A stretch of DNA of 64,000 bases from Acanthosepion pharaonis (GCA_903632075.3 CAHIKZ030005499.1:484501-548500), one strand, 5' to 3'; shown: positions 52,908 through 62,835, counted from the stretch's first letter. Notes: generated by a model not told the origin, from the letters alone. Made by a program: numbers and translations.

Positions 52908-53292
52908 GCCTTACGGACGCATCACATTGAAACACCGATTCCCATACGATCACCGAAGTTAAGCAACGTCGATCCCGGTCAGTACTTAGATGAGTGACCG
53001 CTTGGGAATGCCAGTTGCTGTAAGCTTGAATGCGAGTGTGGTTTAATGGATACTGGCTCAAATTGGTTAATTGGAGAGCCGAATTTCAGTTGGTTTTTTT
53101 TTTTATATTCACTTACACGCAAATATCCTTCGGAGAGATATGAAACCATCTATTTTCCCCCAAGCTATGGGTTAATTAGTAAGGCTTGTATCACTAACAC
53201 CATTATTATCTCAAAAATAAAATAAAATAAAATTGCGTAAAAAATATTTAGAATTTGGCTTTAAATAACCCATAGAAGTCGCTAGATGAAGT
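52908..53292 (+). mobile_element. 5S-SINE, full length (385 bp)
   Basis: 5S rRNA-like 52908-53026 (GCCTTACGGACGCATCACAT start, ACGATCACCGAAGTTAAGCA, TAGATGAGTGACCGCTTGGG, GTTGCTGTAAGCTT end). A tRNA-like block follows at 53030-53095 (GTGTGGTTTAATGGATACTG, GAGAGCCGAATTTCAGT), then a SINE-1-like body start (ATTCACTTACACGCAAATAT, CCCCAAGCTATGGGTTAATT) and a D-type tail (TTTAAATAACCCATAGAAG). An (AAAAT)n stretch precedes the tail. Confidence 0.87.
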
Positions 53293-53864
53293 CAACCAAC
53301 CAACCGATCGCTACTTACTTCACATTTGTAATTTTGTACGAGAGTAAGATAGATTTATTATCCAGATGATCCTGTTGTGGGAAACCAAATTTACTAATGA
53401 TTTCTGGACAAAAACCAAGATGAAATAATTGATTCTGTTCAACAATGCGGTTAAGAGAAGCAACTAAGTAAGTGCCAATATCATTGTAATTGAAATGTGA
53501 TAAAAGTTTCACAGTGGAGGCTTGTATTTCACTAAGTCGGTCCTAAAATAGGTTCGACGCAAAAAACTTAGAAACTTAATATAACAGTTAATGACGCAGC
53601 AATCTAGTTGTGGTGGCTGATACTTTAATATCCGACTAACGGTCGTCCGACATCGACTGACTGACCAACTCACTCAGCGACTTAGCGACTGCTACTACTA
53701 CTTATTATAGGTGGGAGAGTCTATTAACTATAGAATAGGTGTGTTCCAGTATAACAATAATGATATTTGTTGATCTCAAGAAATGGAAAGATTATATTGA
53801 ATTACAACTGCTCGGTCTGTTGCTCGGAAAATTGGTTGATTGTGTCGTAATTGACGATTATTCA
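53293..53864. other. Unannotated stretch
   Basis: No recognised gene or repeat. Confidence 0.5.
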
Positions 53865-54480
53865 CACCAGAATCTATATTACACCTTTATAAGTCTACCA
53901 TTCGAACATACATTGAGCTTTGTTGCCACATTTGGTCTGGTCCTTCTGGTATGTAACTCGACAGAATCAAAAGAAGAATCTGCAATATTATCGGTCCTGA
54001 GCTGATATCTCGGTTTCAGTAACTTTCCCACCACGAAAAGCTTAGTAAATATCTAGAATATTTACTCGTACAGACATAAGGTTCGACTCTCACTGGTTAT
54101 TTGGCTTTTCCGTGTCTTTTCTATATTGCAACGCCGGGCCATGCTGCTAGTTACATAATAATTATTTGCGAATTTTGACTCAGGTGCTCAGAAATTACAA
54201 AATATACTTCTTATATATACTTTCAAGGTAATTTTTCTGGTGATCTCACTTCTTCGGCTTTACGATTTCAAGCGCAGTACTAGATTGGCAGCTAGGTCTC
54301 ATCATTTTACAATTGAAATGGCTAGATGTAACCGTAAGCTCTATGCTAAGAGTTCTTTCTCTTGCACTTGTCGCTTGTAAAACTCTTTTTCCGGCTTCTT
54401 ATCTTCTTAAGTAAGATCTTCAAAATATTAAAGGCAACATCAATCATCATCTTTTATCTCTCTAACCCTTTGAGTTCTGC
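53865..54480 (+). mobile_element. LINE-A pieces, interrupted
   Basis: 53865-54005 carries the thumb region (CACCAGAATCTATATTACAC…ATAAGTCTACCATTCG, then AAAAGAAGAATCTGCAATAT). 54230-54480 carries the C-terminus (TTCAAGCGCAGTACTAGATTGG, TGGCTAGATGTAACCGTAAG) and CCAACTC-type UTR. Unrelated sequence and a HeliN end lie between them. Confidence 0.72.
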
Positions 54481-54560
54481 GTTCCTGAAAAATTTAAACG
54501 CTTCTGCCTGAGCACCTGAGTCAAAATTCGCAAATAACTATTATGTAACGAGCAGCATGG
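54125..54560. repeat. Inverted pair of HeliN-type 5' ends around LINE-A
   Basis: GCATGCTGCTAGTTACATAA TAATTATTTGCGAATTTTGA at about 54140-54195 is the complement of the TCAAAATTCGCAAATAACTA TTATGTAACGAGCAGC segment at 54520-54556. Each is next to a copy of the (G)GGCGTTGC hairpin. The arms (about 55 bp) enclose the LINE-A C-terminal piece. Confidence 0.75.
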
Positions 54561-55261
54561 CCGGGCGTTGCCCGTGCTTGATTCAAAAATCGTACGACTC
54601 ATACAGCAATCGCTATCACTTGATTTAAAATATTTTTGCCCTTCCTTGCCTTTAAAGGAGTGCCTTTTGCCGTGCTGATGTTGCTACATGCCTTACTTCT
54701 TGCCTATCTCACACTGCGAATTTTTTCTAAGCTCTATACTAAACATTAAATCTGTTACGAAAAAAGAACTAAACAAAATGAACACAAAACGATCAGCTTT
54801 AAAAAAAAGACTCGTAACTGGAAAAAGCAATGAAAAAAAGAATGTTAACAACAAATACTTTTTCACACCTAACCCAGTTCTGCGGAATCAGAATCAACGT
54901 TGAGTTTAAGCAAGCGAATGAGCCAATTGAAGTAAAGTGCCATGCAGATTTAAATTTTTCCCACTTTTTTTTGCATGCGAGCATGCTAGTTAACATTCGT
55001 GTCAGTCAGCTTTTGGCTCTCAACCTTGCCAATAGAATCTTTCCGCCTATTCTTGGCAGCCAGCTATAGGCTCTCACTCTGGCCAGTAGAAAATGGCCGC
55101 AAACTACATGAAAACTGCCGTAGAAGCATGAAAAAAATCGATTATTTTCATTATCGATGGGAGTTGGGAAATGCAAAGTCAGTCTTGGGCTTCCTGCTAA
55201 CTTGGAGCATGTGCATGTAAATTTTGGTGCAAATCCGTCGAAAATTGCGGCCATGCATTCG

Positions 55262-55295
<34 letters not shown>

Positions 55296-55310
55296 CCTGG
55301 CAATATGAAA
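54540..55310 (+). mobile_element. HeliN-type element
   Basis: Starts GAGCAGCATGGCCGGGCGTT, then TTGATTCAAAAATCGTACG and a 700-bp body collinear with 59280-60030 (AAAAGAACTAAACAAAATG, CAGAATCAACGTTGAGTT, GGCCGCAAACTACATGAAAA, CAAATCCGTCGAAAATTG). Ends GTTACACA(CA)n TCCTGG. Several short frames exist on both strands, but none is conserved as protein between the two copies. Confidence 0.72.
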
Positions 55311-55515
55311 TTCGATGCCATGTTCCGCATAAACACTACCTACCATATTACTCAGACTAATTATTTTCGTGGCGTTGATGTTCTCCATTAAAGGAACTAT
55401 CGATAGCTGGACAGCTGAAGAACATCGAAGATTGTATCGATCGAAATCTGCTAAAAACAGAAAGTTAAAGATAATAATCCGGAAAACACACACACACACA
55501 CACACACATCCTGCC
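55311..55515. repeat. HeliN-like second 3' end with (CA)n
   Basis: After the (CA)n at 55265-55292, a further segment ends in ATCGATCGAAATCTGC and (CA)n TCCTGCCTTTTATAGATAG (55487-55525). This repeats the 3' end form, as in the element at 38118. Confidence 0.5.
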
Positions 55516-55699
55516 TTTTATAGATAGAGGTGTTTTAGGGTAGATATAAAAATAGTTACAAATGTTTACCCACCGTTCAACCGGTGGATGGGCATTACGT
55601 TATTTTTCTCTATCAACGCTAAAACAGTGGCCAGGACTCAAAGTGTTAAATCCCGTTCTTTTATTGTTCGCTCTTCGCAATAACGTTTCTTTTTTCTTT

Positions 55700-55785
55700 T
55701 TTTTTAGTTTATTTCTCACTTAGTAACCCTTTGCGTCTTAGTGACTTTATTGCCTTGCCTGTGGTGAAGTGATTAAAAAAAATGC
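55700..55785 (+). mobile_element. LINE-A 3' UTR only
   Basis: GTAACCCTTTGCGTCTTAGT, GACTTTATTGCCTTGCCTG and an A-run. Highly truncated retroposed end. Confidence 0.65.
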
Positions 55786-56079
55786 ATGTCCGAAACAATT
55801 ATTGCCTAAAAATAAAGACCTTGTTTTATACTTATTGTTTTGACATCCAATTAAAGTTTGTGGCATGACTTCAACGTTGCCCTATATTTTTTGTAATAGA
55901 TACATTGGGAAAATATTACTTTCCAGTGAACCTTGGAAGTATACCAATAAACTCACTGAGAACAACAATATGTAGAAGTTACCAATATAAGTTGGAATTA
56001 CTACTACTAATCATTATTATGATTATTCGACCGTAGTCGGGATCATCAAGCCAATAGGAACGGTCCTTTCTTTAGCTGT
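55786..56079. other. Unannotated stretch
   Basis: No recognised feature. Confidence 0.5.
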
Positions 56080-56292
56080 ATAGTATGTGCTACGCCATGG
56101 CTATATTTCGGAATTCAGATTTACTTTCTCTTAGACCGGTTGCAACTCAAAGCTATAAAACCCAATTTGTCCTGCTATTTACCCACAGCTGAGAGAATCC
56201 ATTCTTTCCCACGTAAGTGAATATCTGACGGGAATTCGAACTCGGCTCTCCGATTCCTCAACCCCAGCCGCTAACCATTACTACCACTGATA
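56080..56292 (-). mobile_element. SINE-1 copy, diverged
   Basis: Antisense TTTGTCCTGCTATTTACCCA, CACGTAAGTGAATATCTGAC, GAATTCGAACTCGGCTCTCC and GCCGCTAACCATTACTACCA. The tail is strongly decayed. Confidence 0.75.
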
Positions 56293-56314
56293 CTAATATA
56301 AAATACAACGTGTT

Positions 56315-56337
56315 ATATATATATATATATATATATA
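56315..56337. repeat. (TA)n array
   Basis: About 11 TA units. Confidence 0.93.
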
Positions 56338-56534
56338 ATAGAAATCTTATAAGTATAGGAAACTATACTCGCTCGGAAAACCTTCAGTATATTGAATTGC
56401 AAATAAACAAGCCAATACCAAAGGGAAAAAAGGTATAAAAAAAGAAAGAACCAAGAACATGTACCTTAACCGAAAATAATCGTCTAGCATGCAAGTCCAA
56501 AGCCCAAAGAAAAAAAAACCCGATAGGAGTAGGC

Positions 56535-56650
56535 AAAATAACTAAATAAAGTGCTCAATGTAATAAGTAGAGCAGACCTAGTTAAACCTAGAGAGCCAGA
56601 CAAACCTACCAAGGTTTCACCTAAGCGGATCGTCAAGAAAGGCTGCCTGT
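56535..56650. repeat. H2-family single arm
   Basis: AAGTGCTCAATGTAATAAG, GAGCAGACCTAGTTAAACC, CCAGACAAACCTACCAAGG and CACCTAAGCGGATCGTCAAG match the order of the H2 left arm at 20417-20476 and extend it outward. Confidence 0.7.
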
Positions 56651-56761
56651 TTATTAACAATTATAAACGAATGTGTCTTTGAAAATGTAATACTATAAAA
56701 ACAATATTTCATATGTAATTAATGACAACAGCTGGCTTTTTGTTTCGTGTTTGCTTTGTTT

Positions 56762-56762
<1 letters not shown>

Positions 56763-56816
<54 letters not shown>
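56763..56816. repeat. (TA)n array
   Basis: About 26 TA units. Confidence 0.97.
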
Positions 56817-56817
<1 letters not shown>

Positions 56818-57180
56818 CTTTTATTGATTTAAAAGGCTGATTTTTTTCTTTGATGCAACTATAGCAACGGCACCTTTAACAACAGCAACAGCTAAAATGA
56901 CAAGCACATGTAACACGAACAGAAAATAATGACATAATCAAGATGTCGTTATTCCATACTACATTAAACAAAAGGTTAGAAAGGAAATCCCCATCAATAA
57001 TAGGAAGAGCAGCAGCAATGTTTCCTTATAAGGAAAAGGCTAATATTAGCATTACCCTAGTAGAATTCATTGTAAAAATAAATATCGTAGATTACTGGTG
57101 AAGAAAATGTAACCAGTTATAATATTTTACTTGCAAAATTAATTAAATACGGGTGTATTTTATATATTACGAGTAAACCA

Positions 57181-57184
<4 letters not shown>
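56817..57184. other. Unannotated stretch
   Basis: No recognised feature. Confidence 0.5.
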
Positions 57185-57227
<43 letters not shown>

Positions 57228-57228
57228 C
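57185..57228. repeat. (AAT)n microsatellite
   Basis: About 14 AAT units. Confidence 0.96.
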
Positions 57229-57299
57229 AACATTAAAGCTTGAATAGATCAAACTCAAGAAAATTATAAATTTTCATGTGAAGAAGATCGATTTGTTTT

Positions 57300-57651
57300 T
57301 TTACGGTTTATCAACATGTTGCTGTTGAAATTTTTTTTAGCTTTTTTAGATTTGTGGGGGAGAATAATGATTTACTGATACAATTCATACTAATTAATCT
57401 ATAGATGGGGACTAGAAGAGGAGAATTCAGACCTTTTCCAACAGTATTTGTGCGTAATATAACGAACCGGACCGGAATTGGAACTCAGCTTTCCGATTTT
57501 CAATTCCGAGCCGTTATCAATTACCTCAACCGCACGTCCAAGCTTACAGCACCTGGTTTTCCCAAGCGGTCACCCATCTAGATACTGACCAGGCTCAACG
57601 TTGCTTAACTTCGGTGACCGTACGGGCCGGTATTTCGATGTGATAAGGCAG
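57300..57651 (-). mobile_element. 5S-SINE with D-type tail
   Basis: On the minus strand a 5S rRNA-like block (57651-57545: TTATCACATCGAAATACCGG, ACCGAAGTTAAGCAACGTTG, AGATGGGTGACCGCTTGGGA, GGTGCTGTAAGCTTGG) is followed by a tRNA-like block (GAGGTAATTGATAACGGCT, AGCTGAGTTCCAATTCCGG). The body ends in antisense GTTTATCAACATGTTGCTGT. It lies about 100 bases upstream of the candidate exon at 57752. Confidence 0.85.
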
Positions 57652-57751
57652 TAACAGAAGAAGAAGAAGAAGAAAGAGAAAAGAAATAATTGTGGTTTAA
57701 CAGACCACAAAAGCGACGGAAATATTTTATCGTTGGCCGTGAACCAGGTTA

Positions 57752-57926
57752 ATGGCGGGAAATATGGTGGGGTTAGAATACTCATCATTATTAGAGTGCT
57801 TACAACACACACGAAGATTTTTGGAAAGATTTCAAGAAGTAGCGAACTTAGAAAGAACTGGCGCTATTCACATAAGAGAATTATTAACAATAGCAAAAGT
57901 CAATTTACTGCCCGACTCGATCGTCA
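57752..57926 (+). CDS. Candidate coding exon, product unknown
   Basis: ATG at 57752 opens a frame beginning MAGNMVGLEYSSLLECLQ and continuing with a Leu/Arg/Glu-rich helical stretch (FLERFQEVANLERTG) to LLPDSIVS. At 57927 GTAAGTGAAG is a strong splice donor (TCA|GTAAGT) in phase 1, and the frame stops four codons later, as an intron would. Residue composition is protein-like, amphipathic and free of low complexity, unlike other frames here. The start has no purine at -3. I do not recognise the family. A chance 60-codon frame cannot be excluded. Confidence 0.4.
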
Positions 57927-57934
57927 GTAAGTGA

Positions 57935-58235
57935 AGGTATTGGGTCAGACTTAAAATGAAAGCCTAATGACGATGAAATAGAAATTAAAAGCCATCGAAG
58001 AATAATAGACTAAGACGACATAAGAGGTAAAAGAAAAGCTCGGTCAAATTTAAAGCCAAAGATGCGAAAACAAAACCATGGAGATTTCAGAAAATAAAAG
58101 ACAGAACATAGTAAATGACTTGAGCATAGCTGCGCAGAGGACAAATGAAAAGCGAAACATTTGTCAATAATAGCCCTCCTCCAACAAAAATAAGTATCAT
58201 GTAAATACAATACTATGTATGAGATTTCCCCCAGC
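57935..58235. other. Possible intron sequence
   Basis: No recognised repeat or second exon. Frames on the minus strand look like by-products. Confidence 0.35.
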
Positions 58236-58239
58236 CTAC

Positions 58240-58315
58240 CTTTGTCCAGCGGTCTCCAAACACCGGGTCGCGGGCCGATACCGATCCGTGGATCATTTGT
58301 TACCGAACCGCTAAA
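58240..58315 (+). mobile_element. hAT-like terminal fragment
   Basis: AGCGGTCTCCAAACACCGGG, TCGCGGGCCGATACCGATCC and GTGGATCA resemble hAT (Charlie-type) 5' termini. No matching opposite end found before the next SINE-1. Confidence 0.45.
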
Positions 58316-58404
58316 ATAATTATATAATAGATAAATTGAATATTGGACTTTAATTTAAAAGATTTGTTTAAATATCCAATATTCATCGACTCAATACTAT
58401 CATA

Positions 58405-58715
58405 AAATCAGTCAGTTATGTGCTATGCGTGATACACTCTTAGGCGATCATGTATCTTTGGGTATATGACTGACGAGGCAGATTATTTCCCGCAGTAGGT
58501 TACCATTTCTGGTGGTAGACCAGTTGCAATCCAAGGCTGCAGAACCCGGTCTGTCCTGCTATTTACCCATAGCTGGGGGGGGGGGGAGAATAATAGGATT
58601 CATGCCTTTCGAAAAGTATTAGCATGTAAGTGAATGTAATAGATTTGACTGGAATTCGAACTTGGCTCTCCGATTCCTGAGTCCGAACCGCTATCCATTA
58701 CTCCACCATGCCTCC
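58405..58715 (-). mobile_element. SINE-1, near full length
   Basis: Antisense TCAGTCAGTTATGTGCTATG, GGTAGACCAGTTGCAATCCA, TTACCCATAGCTGGGGGGG (with an expanded G run at 58576-58586), TTCGAACTTGGCTCTCCGAT and CCGCTATCCATTACTCCACC. Confidence 0.86.
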
Positions 58716-58804
58716 TAATTACTACTGAATTAAGTGTATTGATTTTTTTGTTGCTGACGAATAGATATATACTATGCAAAAGAAATACCTTTTCCTTGTT
58801 AGAA

Positions 58805-59219
58805 CCGTCCTGGGTATGACGATAAACTACATCCGCCTCCTGGGTAAGACGATAAACAACGTCCAACAGCAAGGTCTCCGATCAGGAGGTTTTGAGAAGC
58901 GTTGAACCACCTCTTAATTGCTGGTGTTCCCAGGTCCATCCTGACCGGGGGTGGTAGCACATGTTAGGGTCCTAGCTACGAGCAAATAGTTAACCCCCAA
59001 ACTAGGGTCAAAACGCTATGAAAGTGTAAAAATAGGGTTTAATACCAGAAATACTTTGTAAAAAAATTATTACAAGCAATACTTTTTTAGAAAAAAAGAT
59101 ATAGCCATCAATACATTTTTGAAGAAAAAGGATGTTACCAGCAATACATTTTTGAAGAAAAAATATTACCAGAAATACATTTTTTGAAGAAAAATATTAC
59201 CAGAAATACATTTTTGAAA

Positions 59220-59273
<54 letters not shown>

Positions 59274-60024
59274 TAGTAGCATGGCCTGGCGTTGCCCGTG
59301 CTTGATTCAAAAATCATACGACTCATACAGCAATCGCTATCACTTGACTTAAAATATTTTTGCCCTTCATTGCCTTTAAAGGAGTGCCCTTTGCCGTGCT
59401 GATATTGCTACATGCTTTACTTCTTGCCTATCTCACACTGCGATTTTTTTTTAAGCTCTATACTAAACATTAAATCTGTTACGAAAAAAGAACTAAACAA
59501 AATGAACACAAAACGATCAGCTTTAAAAAAGGACTCGTAACTGGAAAAACCGAATGAAAAAAGAATGTTAACAACAAATACCTTTTTCACACCCAACCCA
59601 GTTCTTCGGAATCAGAATCAACGTTGAGTTTAAGCAAGCGAATGAGCCAATTGGAGTAAAGTGCCATGCAGATTTAAATTTTTCCCACTTGTGACGAATG
59701 CAGCTATCGATTTTTTTGCATGCTAGCATGCTAGTTAACATTCGTGTCAGTCAGCTGTTGGCTCTCACGCTCGCCAGTAGAATTTTCCTGTCTATTCGTG
59801 GCAGCCAGCTATAGGCTCTCGTTCTGGCCAGTAGAAAATGGCCGCAAACTACATGAAAACTGCCATAGAAGCATGTAAAAATCGATTATTTCCACTATCA
59901 ATGGGAGTTGGGAAATGCAAAGTCGGTCTTGGCCTTCCCGCTAACATGGAGCATGTGCATATAAATTTTGGTGCAAATCCGTCGAAAATTATGGCTGTGC
60001 ATTCGTTACACACACATATCCTGC

Positions 60025-60069
<45 letters not shown>

Positions 60070-60140
60070 CCAGCAATAATAATTTTCTCAGCATTAAATA
60101 ACCCACTGAGGTTAATATTCCGTAAAAGAAAGCAGACCAA
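58805..60140 (+). mobile_element. Element D with two minisatellites, split by HeliN
   Basis: The 5' end has two 30-bp units (CTGGGTATGACGATAAACTA at 58810 and CTGGGTAAGACGATAAACAA at 58840). The central blocks follow. Then about six 31-bp units (TACCAGCAATACATTTTTGAAG with A-rich ends) run from 59040 to 59222. A HeliN copy bracketed by TA arrays occupies 59225-60066. The D tail resumes with TTACCAGCAATAATAATTTT, CAGCATTAAATAACCCACTG. Confidence 0.85.
59225..60066 (+). mobile_element. HeliN-type element between two (TA)n arrays
   Basis: (TA)n at 59225-59268, then ACACTAGTAGCATGGCCTGG and CGTTGCCCGTGCTTGATTCA, a body collinear with 54540-55265, and an end GTTACACACACATATCCTGC CTTTTA joined to (TA)n at 60028-60066. 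Nested in element D. It contains an extra GTGACGAATGCAGCTATCGA segment absent from the 54540 copy. Confidence 0.75.
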
Positions 60141-60429
60141 ACCTTGTTAGAAAGGGGTTATTGCTGGCTAGAAATAAAAACAAGCGTTATTAGCATAAGA
60201 GAGTGATTATATGTATAATTATTCAGTTAAAAAAGTTAAGTCATTCTGTAAGAAAATAGACCTTGAGTCTAATGATAACACGAAACTTGAATCTCCCCTT
60301 ACATAATAATACATTTTATTCAACTTCTAACTTCGTCGTCTGCGGTGTACGACCCCGTCTCCCCAAGCCCGATGCGTAGACCTTACATTCTCGTTTGCGA
60401 TGTATCAGACACTGCCAAAAAAATATATT
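60141..60429. other. Unannotated stretch
   Basis: No recognised feature. Confidence 0.45.
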
Positions 60430-60900
60430 TTTAGATAATCCCCGACCCCAAAGCAAGGCAATAATGCTACTTGGAGACAGGAAGTTACTCGGAGTTAAAG
60501 TAAATGGGAAGACTTTAGTGAGGAGGAAGGACAATAAAAGGACAGATCTCGGGGAGGCAGAAAATGGCGATTGTCGTTGCATTTGAAATTTTTGAAGATT
60601 GTAAGGAAACAAGAAGTCGGAAGAGATCTCCTCAGGCGAGAAGTGCGAAAAAAGTAACGATTAGAATAGAAAATACAGTTGCGTTTTGCTAGCTCAAAAA
60701 TAGTGAGACTTAGTTGTCAATCTGGTAGCACGCTTACGTTCAAGCAGTCGAGGAGGAAAGCTCATCAGAACATTTGCCACAAAAAATATTTGTAAAAAAG
60801 ACAGAGGGAGGTCACTTTCACGTCGGTAAGAAAGTGACTGAAGTCGAGATGCCAGGTTAAGATCGATTATATTACAGACCCTTCTTTTGTTTTTTTGTCA
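60430..60900 (-). mobile_element. LINE-A 3' portion
   Basis: Antisense UTR (AAAGCAAGGCAATAATGCTA), C-terminal blocks (GCATTTGAAATTTTTGAAGA, GCGAGAAGTGCGAAAAAAGT) and thumb region (GACTGAAGTCGAGATGCCAG). Collinear with 27820-28310. Confidence 0.75.
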
Positions 60901-61710
60901 ATATCAAGAGAGAGATATAGTAGAAGCTCCAGACAAGATATTGCAGCAATATTCAATTACTACTGCATTTGTGAACATATCTGTAATGAAGCGTGTATGC
61001 TAATTAAGTGATAAGACGAGACTTGAATCTTCCGTTACTTACAGTCTCATCTGCGAAGTCTGAGAGACTCTCTACTCAGAACGGAGATAAAAGTTTATCG
61101 ATCTATCTCTGTCATGCCGTTCGCTCTTACGCTTGTATATCATTATTATTGAATTTATATTTATATCCAAAATTATTAATACAATATTCACTTGAAAAAA
61201 AAAGAAAGAAAGAAAATGGATTATTCATAGGGAATTAAAAAAAATATTTTTCGGATTTAAATAACCCACAAAGTGTTGGTAAATCGTAAAACAAATCAAT
61301 CACCCAATCCCTCGGTTGTAAGCTAGCGTGCAGATGTGAGGTCACGTGATTTTGCACTCGGCGGTCGATAGACGGCATTAGGTCAACATCGCAACTGGCA
61401 TCCTTGATGAAATGTCCTGAATATTGAATAAAGGGGGATTTGGAAATAAGAATGTCCCGGGTTGATTTTTTCTCCAAAAATATATAATTGTCCGGGCATT
61501 TGAAACTCAAAGCTACATCAATAATCTCGTGGCCTAATGGTGAAAATAATATGGCATGAATTCAAAAAATGGCGGTGGGGGGAAATAATTGAGGTTTGAA
61601 CTCCTTTCTGTCGATGTCTGCTCGACAGTTGTTTGCTAATCACTGCTCCATGCCGAGGCAACACAAATATTAATTATTTTGAGTAGCAGCCGTTGGCGGC
61701 TAATGTGTGT
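60901..61710. other. Unannotated; D-like tail at 61245-61300
   Basis: TTTTTCGGATTTAAATAACC CACAAAGTGTTGG and AAATCGTAAAACAAATCAA at 61245-61295 look like a lone D-type tail. The frames at 61008-61238 and 61235-61510 are not recognised. Confidence 0.45.
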
Positions 61711-62010
61711 ATTTTTTTTTTTTTTTTTTTTTTTTGAGCGGTATCACCTCCAAGAAAGGAGGTAAAGCCACTCAAGCGCAAGTGGGTACAGGGTGCGAAA
61801 GAATTAGGAGCAGAAACATTAATGAGCAAGGAGAGAAAAGAGTAATCAGGAGGACGGTAGATAGTGATTGATATTGCATTTATTTTTTTTTAGATTGCAG
61901 TTGGCTGGAAAGCATGGAGCTGGAAGGGAGTTCCACAAGAGAGAAGTGCTAAAAAAAAAAGCATAGAATCTAGATACCATAGCGAAGAGCTCAACCGAAT
62001 AATTACCATG
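61711..62010 (-). mobile_element. LINE-A 3' end with poly-A tail
   Basis: A T-run at 61712-61735 is the poly-A tail on the minus strand, followed by antisense UTR (GGTATCACCTCCAAGAAAGG) and the C-terminal frame carrying LLWNSLPAPCFPANCNLK and KNKCNINHYLPSS. This is the clearest tail-plus-coding junction of the family in the window. Confidence 0.85.
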
Positions 62011-62012
62011 CA

Positions 62013-62033
62013 TGTGTGTGTGTGTGTGTGTGT
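62013..62033. repeat. (TG)n microsatellite
   Basis: About 10 TG units at the 5' truncation point of the antisense LINE-A. Confidence 0.93.
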
Positions 62034-62380
62034 TGATCCTCATATGCATAAAGAAAGACATATATCAGTGTATTCCGATAACATTTCAACACTGTCCTTT
62101 TGATCGACCCCTCTGCTGCTCCACTTGACCCATTAAAGAATCGATGAGACAATCGATGATCACGCAGTGGCATAAAAACTATCGACGGCAAATGCATCAA
62201 GGAATTCGCCATGTTTGTCAATGCAGTAGAAAATACTATCACGAGGGCAATTATATGCTTGCCAGCCAATAGATTATAGGATGATTATGAATCGTCCGAA
62301 AGCGTTTGGAAAAGAACTCTTAATAAAATAAACTTTGCATGTAAACTAGATAATTCTAAGTACATTTATATTTGTTGCAT
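62034..62380 (-). other. Probable further LINE-A upstream sequence
   Basis: Open minus frame 62269-62003 carries no clear RT motif. Partly unassigned. Confidence 0.3.
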
Positions 62381-62384
62381 GTGT

Positions 62385-62835
62385 AGGTTTTGTTGGTTTG
62401 GTCTGTATTACGGCATATCAAACTCAATGGGTTGTTTAATGCCGACAAATTTTTTATTGCTGGTAATATATGGTAACTATAGTTGGTAATATCATTTTTC
62501 TAAAAATGTATTGCTTGTAATAATTTTTTTTCTTTTTTTACAAAGTATTTCTGGTATGTAGTAAAACCTATTTTTACACTTTCATAATATTTTGACCCCA
62601 GTTTGGGGGTTAACTATTTGCCCATAGCTGGGACCCTAACAGGTGCTACCACCCCGAGTCAGGATGGACCTGGGAACATCAGCAATTAATAGGTGGTGCC
62701 AAGCTCCTCAGAATCTCCTGATCAGAGGCCTTGCTGTTGAATGTAGTTTATCGTCTTACCCAGGACGCGGATGGAGTTTATCGTCATACCCAGGACGCGG
62801 ATGTAGTTTATCGTCATACCCAGGACGGGTGTAGG
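62385..62835 (-). mobile_element. Element D with 5' 30-bp VNTR
   Basis: The antisense tail (TTACGGCATATCAAACTCAA, GGGTTGTTTAATGCCG), minisatellite units (AAAATGTATTGCTTGTAATA), GGGGGTTAACTATTTGCCCA, TGATCAGAGGCCTTGCTG, and three units of 30 bp at 62741, 62771 and 62801 (ATGTAGTTTATCGTCATACC CAGGACGCGG). Confidence 0.86.

Noticed and set aside
54688..55293. Several overlapping frames in the HeliN copy
   Set aside because: The corresponding frames are broken in the second copy at 59272-60030, so they are not conserved protein.
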